Shown: positions 48,307 through 60,309 of the stretch, piece after piece
How the letters are laid out: every line of letters starts with the position of its first letter
Position numbering within the stretch: position 1 is the first letter of the stretch
DNA from: Scalesia atractyloides
Taxonomy: Eukaryota > Streptophyta > Magnoliopsida > Asterales > Asteraceae
Length of the DNA: 64,000 nucleotides
Direction: 5' to 3'
NCBI GenBank assembly: GCA_947069175.1
Contig: CAMTDV010000018.1
Span: forward strand, 42,606,869-42,670,868
Made by a program: the position numbers and the translations under genes
Notes under the pieces: generated by a model
Database searches by the model: none
The model's input: the letters and a program-made list of their open reading frames with translations, nothing else
Told to the model about the DNA's origin: nothing

Positions 48307-49028
48307 CTGGATACATAAATTTGTTAGAATTAAGACAAGACTCTCTCTTATTCTACTCCATTCTATATTTTTTCTTAACATTTTCACACACTTGATGATT
48401 TCATGGTAAAAAATGGGTGATTTTTGAATATGTTATGTAAAACACACTTGTGCTAAACCCCTGAGAGTCTGGACATCAAATTCAATTGAATTGATACCAA
48501 AAAGTTGCAAAACCATATTTTGGAAACAAGATTCAACCGAACTTAACATCAAGTTCGACCGAACTTGACAGATTTTTCAAGAATTTTTTATAAGTTCGCC
48601 CGAACTTGAAGGAAATCTCAATATTTTTGATCAAATTCGCCCGAACTTGATCAAGTTTCATTGATATCCTTTTACAAGTTCGCCCGAACTTGATAAATTT
48701 TTTGAAATATTACATAAGTTCGACCGAACTTACCAGTTCGACCGCTCTACAAGTGTGATTTTTATCAAACCCCACATCAAGTTCAACCGAACTTGATAAG
48801 TCTTTGACAAGTTCGCCCGAACTTGTCTAAGGTTCCTAAAAAAATTATATATCGTTAGAATCATATCGACGAGATGATTTTAAAGATATAATCGGGTAAA
48901 AATTGTTTTCGGATAAATTTTAAACGTTTTTAACGTACCGATTGTCGATTAAAACGTCAGTTTTTGCAAAAATTGCTTGTTACTAATCAATTGTCAAGTG
49001 TTTTTTATCGTATTCTCAGATTTTCAAA
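48307..49028 (+). repeat. Leader of E4 with eight palindromes
   Basis: Palindrome-family members lie between about 48530 and 48825, several perfect (for example CAAGTTCGCCCGAACTTG near 48674), the last followed by CTAAGGTTCCTAA. The AT-rich remainder has TACTAAT at 48981-48987 and TTCTCAG ending at 49019, ten bases before the gag ATG. Confidence 0.8.
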
Positions 49029-52000
49029 ATGGAAGATTTCCATAACGCGTTTGCAGCTAGAGTAGCTCAAGCCTCAACGTCAAATTCAATTGCGGTTAAT
49101 CAGATGAACCTCGATAATAAAATGGGAACTACTCAGAAACCACCAAAGTTGATGAGTATGGACGAGTTCGAGGGATGGAAAGAAAAGTTTGTTAATTGGA
49201 TTCAAGCGAATCAATTCAACAGCTGGGTTGCGATTGAAGATGGATATACATGGCCTAAAGATGAACGTGATCAAGATCTTCCACTGAATAAATTTTTAGC
49301 GATTGACAAAGAGAAATATGTTGCTGAAAAGAAAATGATCAGCTTGATACAACAATCTGTCAAAGAAGATATCTTGATATTATTACCAGAATATGATACT
49401 TCTCAAGAATTATGGAATCCACTTTGCGAAAAATTCAAAGGAAGTGATAAAATGATCAAAAGCAAAAAGGATTTGATTAAGAAAGAGTTTGAGATCTTCA
49501 CGATGATCAAAGGAGAGACAATGAAGCAAATGATTGATAGATATTGTCATCTCATGGTCCAGATGCGAAGACATGATATCAAGAGAACTAACGAAGAGCA
49601 TATTGAAAAGCTGGCCGATGCACTCCCAGAAGGAGAATGGACAACATATCTAATGATTCTAAAGAACAGTCTGTCTTGGAGACATTTTAAGTTGTCATCG
49701 TTCATTGACAAACTGGAAGGTCATGAAATGGAATTGATGAAGGTTGCAAAATCCAAAAACACTAATGTTGTTCAGGATGTCGGAGTTTATTACAAAGATG
49801 GTGTTCCCAATACTCCGATTCAAAGTCCAAAAATCCAAACGACATTTAGTGTAAACATGAATACATCAGATCAGTCATCACAAAATCAGTATTCTCCAAA
49901 CACTGGTTATTCATATGTTGGTTCAAGTTCTTCTTCTCAAAGTCAAACCCATCAGACAAGCCAATCCACTTCTAATTCAAATGTTTTCCAATGCAACATA
50001 GCAGTTGATTTAAAGAATGTGTTTCCTGGAAATGTTGTGAAACAGCACATAGCACTTCTTGCTACAGTTCTAGAATCGTATGAAAGTCTTGTTGTTGGAA
50101 AGATCGGAAATCCTGAAATGACAGCTGAGGATTACGATCATGTAGATGAGGAAGAGTTGGAACTGATGGACATCAAATGGTCCTTAGCATCAATTATCCG
50201 GAGAGTTTCAAAGTTTGTAGCACTCACTGGAAGGGACATTGGTAACTCAAGCAATAAACTTGGTTTCGACAAAACGAAAGTTACTTGTTTCAGATGTCGA
50301 CAAAAAGGGCACTTCAAACGTGAATGCCATAACCAAGAAGCTAGTGGAAACCAAAACCCTTTTGGAACTGGTAATGAATATTATAAGAAAGCGCTGCAAT
50401 ACAAATCATATCTGAATAGAACACAAGTTGAAGTTGAAGATAAATCTGCAAAGAAAGCTGAAAAAGCTCTTGTTGCCAATCATGAAGACGATGGTTTCGA
50501 TTGGAACAAATACATCGGAAAGAAGACTGGTGATGCTATGATGTCAGAGGTTGTGAATGAATCTGAGACATCATTTGTGGAAGCTGCTATAAAAAATGCT
50601 ATTCAAGAAGCATTAATGCAGAGAGCTGAGAAAGAAGCTGTCCTGGAGGATGCAGTTCTGGAAAGATACATACAACAAACAGAGGAAGAAGGAATAGCTT
50701 ATCTTGAGATGCAAAACAAGAAGAGTTGAAAGCAGAAGCCGAAAAGGTAAAAGCAGAGGTAAGCATATCTGAAAAGGAAGTTGTGAAAGTTGTGGAGGTT
50801 GAAAAACCTTGTACAAAGTGCGCAAGTCCTTGTGAACCTTGTCTGGATAAAGTAAAAGTCATAAGAGAATTGACTGAACATAACGAAAACTTTCGTTATG
50901 ATTACAGAACCATAAAAGAAGCTTATGACAAAATATCAGGCAAATATAAACATGTTGAAAGAGCTAACAGTGAACTCAACGCTAATGTCACTATGTTAAA
51001 TGCCACAGTTATTGAAAAACAAAAGGCAATTAATATGTACATTAATACAATTGCTGAAACAAAGCGTGAGTTTCATGAAATGAAAATAGAAACAGAAAGA
51101 GTCAGACAATTACTAAAAAGTTACACCACAAACGCATATGTCATTGATCACATTCTTCCTACGATTAAGTCGGAGGGAAATGTTGATAATTCAAAGTGTA
51201 AAATGTACGGAAATGTTCCTCCACCATTTCTTCCAAGTTACTGCTGCAAGAAAGATGATGATATTGAAAAGGCATTTAATCTTTTACTTCTTTCAGAAAA
51301 GAAAGATAAATTGCCTGAGAACATTGACGTAGACTTTACAAAATCAAACGATGACAATGAATCGGTGGTAAAAGATGTGGTAAAGAATGTTTTGGGAAAT
51401 GATTCTGATGATGGCAGCTTTAAAAGCGCTAACTCAAGTTCAAATAGTTCTGGTTCACAATTTGAAAATGACGATAAATCATCAGAAAATGATCTAAGTG
51501 ATGATCCTAACGTTGTCATGTACAAAGTTAAGGAATCTGATAGATTCTATTTCAATGATAGCTTTCCGATTCAGAATGTGAAATAAGATCAAATCGATAA
51601 ACTGTTTAAACTTGTGGAAGTTTCATCAGATGATCTTGAAAAGAATGAGAAAAGGTTTTACTCTAAATCCAAACGGAATTTTAACAATTACCGTAGAAAT
51701 GGTGGTAATTTTCCAGAGAACATGAGAGCTGGAATGGGTTTAGAAGCTGAAGAAGAACCGATGAAGAACTCAAAGTCAACGTTCTAGGAATACAAAGGTA
51801 AACACATGAAGTTTGTGTATAGAACAAATACGGTTCAAGAAGAAGGTAAGATTGGTAAGTAACCTAATGATTAATTTAAGAAAGAAAAATAACTTCGGGA
51901 CAAGGCTAAGACCAAGTCCACAAGTGGATTAAAACCCATTTGTGGAAATGTTTCTGATAACCGGACTTGCTTTAAATGCAATACCATTGGTCATATTGCT

Positions 52001-52477
52001 CGAAAGTGTCTAAATCTAAAGCCTTTGTTTTCACGAAGAAAAAATGTTTCAAAAGATGAAAAACAAAAGCAACCAGAGATTGTGAACCCAAAAAATGAAT
52101 CTATTTCTGAAATAAAACCCAAAAATGAATCAAAGTTTGAAAATACTGTTTTTGAAAAAGGAGAAACTTCAAAGTTAAACAAAAACGATGATTCACGGTT
52201 TTATGTCAAGAAAGCAAGATACATGTCACAATTTTGGGTTGCGAAAAAGAAGTCTCCTGAGAAAGGAAAGTTTGTTGCTGATAAAACTGAAAATGTCAAA
52301 TCAACTGAATCAGTAATCAAACAGACAAAGAAAGAAAAGGTCAAAACGTTTTCAGAATCGACATTGGATGAAATGTTCGATGATGATTTTGAATATAATG
52401 AAGAGTTAGAATACGGTTATGATGCTTATCAGTACAAACCCAAAACCAAAAAGGTTTGGGTTTCATTTTTCAAATAG
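49029..52477 (+). pseudogene. gag: E4 gag: best preserved long Gag in the window
   Basis: ATG 49029 opens 566 codons, with the PKLMSMDEFE block (residues about 39-48), UBN2 core (about 100-210), Ser/Gln-rich linker and first CCHC knuckle CFRCRQKGHFKREC (about 420-433, 50286-50327). A frame change near 50726 leads into the C-x2-C-x3-C-x2-C motif (near 50808-50840), a coiled coil and an acidic Ser-rich stretch, open to TAA 51584. Later stops fall at about 51785, 51860 and 51875. The second knuckle CFKCNTIGHIARKC is at 51968-52009. The last part (52025-52477) is open to TAG. Possible donors GAAAAG|GTAA (50747) and GCAGAG|GTAAGC (50759) end on codon borders. Confidence 0.85.
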
Positions 52478-52870
52478 TTGTTTCATGTGCAGGAGTCCTA
52501 AGATCCACTCTATCAAAGTTGATATAGGATTGCGGAGCTCCATGAGTTTTTAACTTATCCAGAAATGTCATATCTTTGTCATCTTGAGGGGGAGTTGTTT
52601 AAAAGAAAAGTTTTGAAATTACAAGTGGTTGTTAAAAGGAAAATTTTTGAAAAGTCAAAATTATGAAAATCCACACCGTTGAACAGAAAAACTGATTTCA
52701 AAGTTCTTACATGTTCAAACTGCTTTTACAAGTGGTAAATGAGTCTAATGATTGTTTGTTAAACAATTACAGATACAAGATTGAAAAAAAGGATCGAACA
52801 ACGAGGTCACGGGATCCGCATTGGTTTGTTACATTTTTAGAAGAATTTCTTTAAATCTAAAGTCCAAAAA
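52478..52870 (+). pseudogene. E4 pol remnant
   Basis: TGTGCAG (52486-52492) is followed by the pol start and a protease motif decayed to DCGAP, interrupted by stops. From about 52555 pol is deleted. A short piece of the end returns near 52666 (KIHTVEQK, matching KIHTDEQK of E3). Integrase, RT and RNase H are missing. Confidence 0.75.
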
Positions 52871-54575
52871 TATGTTTTTGATTTTAGGGGGAGTAAGAAA
52901 ATTTTAATTAAAAATTGTTGAAAAATCAAAAACATATGAAAAAAGTTGAAAATTCAAAAACATTGAAAAATTCAAACAGTACAAAAACATGAAAAAGGGA
53001 CAAAAAGAATTTGTTGTCAAAAAGGAAATGATAGTACATCAGTGGACTATCACATTATGCTAAAGATTTGTAAAGTTTAAAAGTGATAAACAAGTCTTAC
53101 TGTGGATATGTCGATAGGCTTTACACGTTCAGTAAATTGTTTCCGGGATATAAATTAAATTTTACAACTGCTTAATCTCATGGTCTAACACATCTTGGAT
53201 ATATGGACTTAGTACTCTGAAATTTCGATTGAAGGGTTGCTTGATTCTGAGATACGAGGTCTTTATAGATAATTGATATCTGGGGTATTATACAAGTTCT
53301 TCTGATTTTGTGGAAGCAATAGCCTAGAACTTCTATAATGTTTTTTGCTATAAACCCCAAATAGCATGCAAACTTGAAAAAATCGAAAGATCTAATCATT
53401 TACAGTGCTGAAAAGATTCCTTAAATTGAACACACCTTAAAGACGAGCCTTCATCTCTTTGTCTGTACGGTAGTACTAACCTGAGCTCTCAAGGTCTCGC
53501 ATTAACCCAGATACAGATATCATTTACGCTATACTCACCTGTAAGATGAAATCTAGGGAATCTGGATTCGGGAGTATATTCAAGTGGTGGGAACCATAGA
53601 TAAGTCAAGTTTCATAATTCTTACCTAACATATCTTGGAACAATTGATAAACGTGATGAAGTTTAAGTGGACAAACATATCGACAATCTAGGTAAACGAG
53701 TTTAAAACTTAAAATCATTTAAAGGTCAACGGTACTGATGATATGTCTCAACAAAACTGATATGATCCTTTGACACGAATTCATAAAATATGTCTGTAAA
53801 TATGTTTGTACATAGTTTACTTTACTTGTTAAAAATTTCTATAAATACGTTACTTACTTTTTAAAAAATTCAAAAAGATTTTCAACGAGCCAATGTTGGA
53901 GAACTGATCATCAAATTCTGGTAAGAAAAAGTTCATTAATTTGAAACTTTAAAATTGACAAAAACATCAGTTGTTCACAACGGTTTAACCAAGGTCATTA
54001 ACTTGGACTTGGTAAACAAAATTAGTTAATAAAGGTCATTAACTTGGACTTGATCAACTAAGTGGATTTTTTTTCAATAATTGAAAGTTGAAGGTTTTAA
54101 ACGTAAATTGTTTCAAGATAATTAATTTGAACTTGAAATAACTGAAAAATGAAGATTAAATTTGAAGTACAAGTTTTGTACAGGTGGTATGTAATTCATG
54201 TGATACAAAATTTCAAGTTAGAATCTGAAATGTTTTTTGAATTCTCAAGTACTTTGAAACAAGGAGTAAAGTTTTAGGGGAGCAGGATGAAACGTGATTG
54301 AAGATAAAGCTTAAAGCAAGGGGGAGCCTAGCTCACAGCAAAGGAGGAGCTTGGAACTTAAAAGTTTTATCAAGATAAATTTGAAGAAAAAGATGGAGAT
54401 TGAAGATCAATACGTTAAGGTTTATTCAAGAGCTAAAATGATCGGAAGACTTGATTTAAATGTCAAGGATGACTACGACAATATCCAAAGAGAGGATGTC
54501 TGGGGAAGTCTGTTGGTGCATATATCAAAAGGATGTTTACATCTAGATGACTATGGCAACATCCAAGGGGGAGTC
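52871..54575 (+). other. E4 3' noncoding tract with repeated polypurine and LTR-start modules
   Basis: Purine tract TTTTAGGGGGAG near 52884. The conserved 3' block is at about 53020-53590, and GGTCATTAACTTGGAC repeats at 53994-54055. Purine tracts are near 54277, 54319 and 54341. A degenerate copy of tract plus GTCTGTTGGTGCATAT lies at about 54480-54525, before the true border at 54560-54576. No coding sequence is supported. Confidence 0.75.
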
Positions 54576-55077
54576 TGTTGGTGCATATGTCTGTTGCCTT
54601 CGTCATTACCCGAGAACGAGTCTGGAATAAACGAGAGTTTCTGAAGACCAAACAAGACAAAGTAGATATCCAAGAGGGAGTCTACTGGTGCATAATGTCT
54701 ATAGAATAGTCTTGTATCGAGTCTGTATAGAATAGGTGAAATAAGGTGTATTTAAGAATGTTTGGTAGCAAGTTCGCTTGAGACTTATTGTGAAGAGACA
54801 AGTTCTGCCGAACTTATCAAACTCAGTCTCTCCACCAGCGAACTTGGTATCCTATAAATAGGTGCCTTGATTATTTCATTTGTAACTTCAAAGATTTTGG
54901 CACAGAGACGGTGAAGCTCTGTCGGATCCGGAACTTGAATGTATTGAACATAAGATCAATGAAATCAATCTTTAAATGAGTAATTCTTGTTATTCGATTA
55001 ACTTGTCATTAGTTTCCGCCTAATTGGACAATAGATAGCAAACTTAGGTTCCCGAGCTGTTCGTGGACGTTCCTACA
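54576..55077 (+). repeat. 3' LTR of E4 (subfamily C)
   Basis: TGTTGGTGCATATG to CCTACA, followed by GATTC. A second tract-plus-LTR-start module lies at about 54669-54697. TATAAATA at about 54854 is preceded by CCACCAGCGAACTTGG. Confidence 0.9.
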
Positions 55078-55082
55078 GATTC

Positions 55083-56205
55083 CTTAAGTGGAACACACCT
55101 TAAAGACGAGTCTTCATCTCTTTGTTTGTACGGAAGTACTAACCTGAGCTCTCAAGGTCTCGCACATCCCAAATACAGATATCAATTACGCTATATTCAC
55201 CTGTAAGATGAAATCTAGGGAATCTAGATACGGGAGTATATTCAAGAAGTGGCAACCGCAGTTAAGTCAAGTTTCATAAGTCATACCTTAACGTATCTTG
55301 AAACAGTTGAGAAATGTGGTAAAGTTTAAATGGACAAACATATTGACAATCTAGGTAAACGAGTTTAAAGCTTATAGTCATTTAAATGTCAACGGTACTG
55401 GTGATATGTCTCAATCAACTGATATGATTCTTAGACACGGAGTCACAAAATATGCCTGTAAATATGTTTGTACATAGTTTACATTGTCTTATGCATAGTT
55501 TACTTTGTTCTATACATAGTATTTTAGCTTTACAGATTAAAATAAAAAAAATGTTCGGTGTGTTTTAGCATAAACTTACAAAAATACAAAAAGATTTTTT
55601 TTCTACATTGTTTTTAGCAAACCAATGTTGGAGAACGGATCTTCGAAGTCTAGTAAGATGCTAGAACTGGTGGGAATCTCTTTGACAACGGGTTGGGAGC
55701 TTATCTGTAAAATCTGAAAAGACAAAATGATAAAAAGTTCATTAATTTGAAACTTTGTTTTTGAAAATATCAACAGTTTGTTCGTAACGGGTCAAACCGG
55801 GGTCATTAACTTGGACTCGGCACACAAATCGGTTAACCAAGGTCATTAGCTTGGACTTGGTCAACTGAGTGGATGTTTCATAACTGGTAAAAAGTTGAAA
55901 AGTTCAAGGGTTAAAATGAAAACTTGAAAAAGTTTGAAAATTGTGATTTGGCAAGTTCGGCCGAACTTGCTAAATAAATCATGTTTAACAAACAGCAAGT
56001 TCGACCGAACTTGCAGATGGCTGTTTGTTATTTAAAAAGGTAAGTTCGCTTGAACTTTTGATGGGCTTTTGTTAGTTGGGCTTAACAAGTTCGCCCGAAC
56101 TTGACTTGGTATAAATACCAATCAAGTTCGGCCGAACTCGTTTATCAGCACATTAATTCCTCCGAAACGAACTTGATCTTATTGGTGATTTGCACCCCAT
56201 TAACA
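55083..56205 (+). other. E3 3' noncoding tract, right of E4, with ORF2 promoter
   Basis: It continues E1 from about 7455, keeps the conserved block to about 55250 and has no MITE at 55914-55922. The promoter module follows: palindromes near 55953, 55998, 56040 and 56086, TGGGCT at 56062-56067 and 56077-56082, TATAAATA at 56110-56117 and a palindrome at about 56124. Function is inferred from its likeness to the LTR promoters. Confidence 0.65.
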
Positions 56206-59200
56206 ATGTCTGAGGTAGAGATTTGATTTTGAACCGTGTATTGACCTTAAATAAACCTAATGGATCTGAAAAACTTAAAATCTGATAGTTCTAGGTGTTT
56301 GTGATCAAAATTGGACGTATAATCAGAATCAACACTTAGAATCGACCGTGTAATCATGTTTGATTGAACTGAAATGGATAAAGGACATGTTAAAAGGTTC
56401 GGTTGGAGAAGATGACAAGTTCGGCCGAACTTGTTGTCAAGTTCGACCGGACTTGCATCAAAGATCATTTAAATCTGCTAAAAATGTATGTTCGACCGAA
56501 CATGATAATTTGTGTTTGAAAGAATTAAATACATGTTCGATCGAACTTATGTTAATAAAATCTTAATTTTTAAGTGTGTAAGTTCGCCCGAACTTATCTT
56601 TCTTTATTGAACATGTGTTTAGAACATGTTCGGGCGAACTTGATGAAATCAGAAAATTGTAACACATATATCAAGTTCGCCCCAACTTGATAAAGTGTTA
56701 GAAAATTTTGTGATTTTTTCTCGATAAACGTGCTAATTGTTTTGCCTCATTTTTCAGGCACAGGTTCCAGCACGTGTAATCTCAGTAGAGTTCTCGAAGA
56801 CTCACAACACATGCATCACGCTCGACAAAACGATCTGTCCGTCACTTAAAGAATACGACAATATATTGAAGTTTCTGGAAGAAATCCCTATTCGCAGAGC
56901 GATTACAGAGCGCACAATGTCGTATCGATCACACATTGTTCATTTCTGGATGAATGCAAGTTTGAGTGCTGATGAGAAGACAATTACTTCTACCATGCAA
57001 GTTGGTAATGAATTTAGGCCGATTACTGTAACGGAAGGATGATATTCGCAGAGTATTACAGTTCAATGATAAAGAAGATGATCCAATTTACCTCGACGAA
57101 AAGATGGTTCGTGGTTGTTTCTTCCGTATGGGATATAAGGGGAGCGTGAACAAGCCAACACTGAAGAAAGGGGAAGTGCCAAACCCCTACAAGCTCCTGA
57201 TGCACGCCATGATTCATACATTTAAGCATCGCAAGGCAGGGTTGGATGATGTTCAAGATTACTTAGCTTGTATAGCAACGACACTGATTCTGAAAAAGCC
57301 GTTTAATTTCTCGAAGTTAGTTTTCACTCATATGTCAAAGAATATGGAGGATTCTAGATTATGTCTCTATCCAAGATTTGTTCAAATGTTGATTGATGAG
57401 AAGTACACAAACATTACGAGAGATCCGAACGAGGTTTTATACTCAGTTCATCTTGATGAGACCATAGTAAAGAAGCTAATGAAATTTCAGAAGCAAGCTT
57501 CAGCTCCTATTGCAAAGCTTATATTCAGAGCGATCAAAGATTCTAACTATATTTTGCCACCAGAAAATAAATGGAGGAAAGATGGTAGCGACGATGAGAA
57601 AGAGCTTAACGCTGAGAAGGAGTGGTTTAAGGAACTCAAACCAAAGGCAAGGAGCGAATGGTTCTTAAAGGCAGAAACTGATAAGCCTAAAAAGAAACGT
57701 GCTGTGAAGAAAGTCGAAACTATGCTAGTCGACGAAGATGAACCTGAAAATGTTGAAGCAGTTGCTGGATCAAGTGTTGCAGGTGTTATTGAGAGTCAAG
57801 AGATTGTGAAAATGACTCAAGACGATGTTATATCTGCTGCTTCTGAAAACGAAGATGATTCTGATAGAGAAATTCCAGTGAAAGAGCCAGAAAAGACTGA
57901 GGCAGAGATTAGAGCAGAGAAGGAAAGAGAATTGGATGCTGATTTTGATCCTAATGCAGAAAAAGAGTCCGATGAGGATAGGCCTAAGAAATCTAAACTT
58001 GTTAAGTCTGCAATTGTTTCGTCAACAAACACTACAGGGTCTCCTTAGACTAAAGGAAAGAGAAAGTCAAAGAAAGAGCAAAAGGTAGTAAGCAAATGGT
58101 ACAAAAGATCGTTGAAAAGCACAGAAGTGACACAAGACCCTTCTGGCGCACAGGAGAAAAGAGTTACACAAGAACCTCCTGTTGTTGATATAAGTGAAGC
58201 TGAACGTCTAGGAGTCACACAAGAACGTCCTGTGATTATTTCTTCGGAAGCTGAAAGGCCGAGAGCTACACAAGAACCTCCTGTGTCTAGTTTTGTGGAA
58301 GTACCGATTATTCAATCGCTGGTTGCTCCAACGACTTTGAGTCTTAAAAGTTCTACGCCAAAGAAGTCAACACCAAAAGCTGCAACACCAAAGTCAACAC
58401 CGAAGACTCCAGGATGGTCTAATGTGTTTGGTGATATGCACAATGATCCAATAAGTCTGCAGGATCTAAATGGTTTCTTCCCAGAAACAAATGTTAAACT
58501 TCTAGAAAAGCGCGTGAAGGCGTTAGAAGAAAAAGTAGCGCAGAATGAAGCAGAAAAAGCTGAAATGATTAACAAAATGAACGAAAGCGCTGTCGAAAAG
58601 GAAATGTTGGATGATAAAGTGAAGGTGTTAGAGAATGAGCATGAGTTCTTTAAAGCGTTGATCGAAAGTTTGTAGGATGCAAATGAAAGAATGCAAACTG
58701 AGATAGCTGATCTGAAGTCTGTCCAAGCCTAAATGATCGAAGATTCTCCAGGATGCAGAAAGTGTTATCTAATGCACTGGTATCGATTTCATCACTGAAT
58801 ATGATCATCTAGATCAACAGGAAGCTAAGGAACGAGCTGAAAAAGAATTAGCTGAGAGTGGCAAAGGTAAAGGAGTTGAAAATGAAGCTCCTAAGTCTTC
58901 TGATGCTATAGGGAAACCAATTGAAGATGTTTCGAAAGCTTCTGAGTCTGATATTCCAAAGGTTGATGAATCTGTCAAACCTTCTGATCCTATAACTGCT
59001 TCTGAAGAAAAAGACGATGAAGAAGCTGAGAAAGATGATAAAGAGGATGAAGAGGAAGGAAGTTACGAGGATTGGAATGTTGGTGATGATGATGATGATG
59101 ATCAGGGTAATGTTGGTATTAGAGTTTCTGAAGCCAAAATCTCTAATGATTTTGATTTTACTGCCCTAAGGACAATGAATCGAACAGAATGGAAGATAAA

Positions 59201-60309
59201 AATCAGGGGGAGTCAAGGCAGAAAGGGCCAACTGATGATGATATAGATATGGAAAATGTTGATCGTTCTGCAAAGCAAGTTGCTGCTATTCCCGCAAAGC
59301 CTTTAATGTTAATGTTAGAATACAACGTGGAGGAAGGTGAATATGTACATAACTACACAAATGAGGATTTAGCTAGATTGATCGAAGTTGAAGCTGAATC
59401 GTTAGAGTTTGATTTTGAGAAGGATATGATGACTGTAAATCCTTTCGAGCCAAATGATTATCAATATCAAAGACGATTCGAAGCTGATGAATACATTCGA
59501 GTAATCGTGGAAGATTGGTCTTCAGATGACGAATCAGATCAGAAAGCGAAGTACGTCGGTTCTAATTCAGATAGTTTCCTATTTTTGAAGAGATGTACAA
59601 GCAGCTTGATGAAGATATGTTGAAGGAAAGGATTGCTAAATCAGTTCGAGAGGGTAAATTACCTAAGCCCATGACCAAAGAAGAGATAGCTCAAGCGAAA
59701 AAGTCTTGGTTTAAAGAGATGCCACGTGAACGCAAGTTTCGACGTCCTCTTGCATTCTTTACCAGAGACAAAGATGTTTCTTTGGGTGATATTTTGAGTT
59801 GGGGATGGTTTAAAGAGCTTAACGTGTATGCAATCAAAAGGGAGTTTGGAGTGCAATACTTTAAATACCTTGCTGATTTTAAGACATTACCATATTGAGA
59901 TGTAGAAGAGTTGGTACAGACGGTGAATGTTACATATTACATGAAGCCGATTGATCAATTATTGTGGAAAATGATTAAGTATAAAGCGGTTAAAGGTTGG
60001 AATTATGGGAAGCCTTTTATTCATGGTCGCAGAGTTAAGATAAACAAGGTAACTGGAGAAAAGGACATAACGTTAATAATGAAACGTCCAAGAGCCATGA
60101 GAAATATGCCGCTAATGCCGATTGTACAAGACTTCTATCCTTTGTTCAAGTGGTGGCAGATTGATCCAGCAACGTGTGAAGCTATGATTGTGCTAAAGTT
60201 TGAAGAACATCTAGATATTACCAAGGAACGGGTTGAAGTGATGGGTTATCAGGGCATGAGGGGTTTATGGAGGACGATAAGGATTTTAGATCCTATGTGG
60301 CTTGTGAAG
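56206..60309 (+). pseudogene. ORF2 of E3: unknown downstream protein, 3' end deleted
   Basis: Predicted exon 1 is ATG-TCT-GAG (56206-56214), donor GTAGAG, intron 56215-56757 with palindromes, and exon 2 from 56758 (AQVPARVISVEFSK). One extra base near 57040 shifts the frame. The main stretch 57104-58048 is open where the E1 copy has stops. A TAG near 58046 and frameshifts near 58735, 59170 and 59585 follow. The coiled coil is at about 58480-58675, the acidic linker at 59010-59120, and the C-terminal domain at 59593-60309. The gene runs directly into the LTR at 60310, so about 300 bp of coding sequence and the polypurine tract are lost relative to E1. Confidence 0.75.

Larger units (their letters stand above)
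47770..55077 (+). mobile_element. E4: complete nested element with target duplication GATTC
   Basis: LTRs at 47770-48292 (523 bp) and 54576-55077 (502 bp) flank the element. GATTC is repeated outside at 47765-47769 and 55078-55082, and the uninterrupted site is seen in E1 near 7450. The LTRs differ by scattered substitutions and a 22-bp deletion between short repeats. Each LTR contains an extra polypurine-plus-LTR-start module about 107 bp from its left end. Gag is long and mostly open, while most of pol is deleted. Confidence 0.95.
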
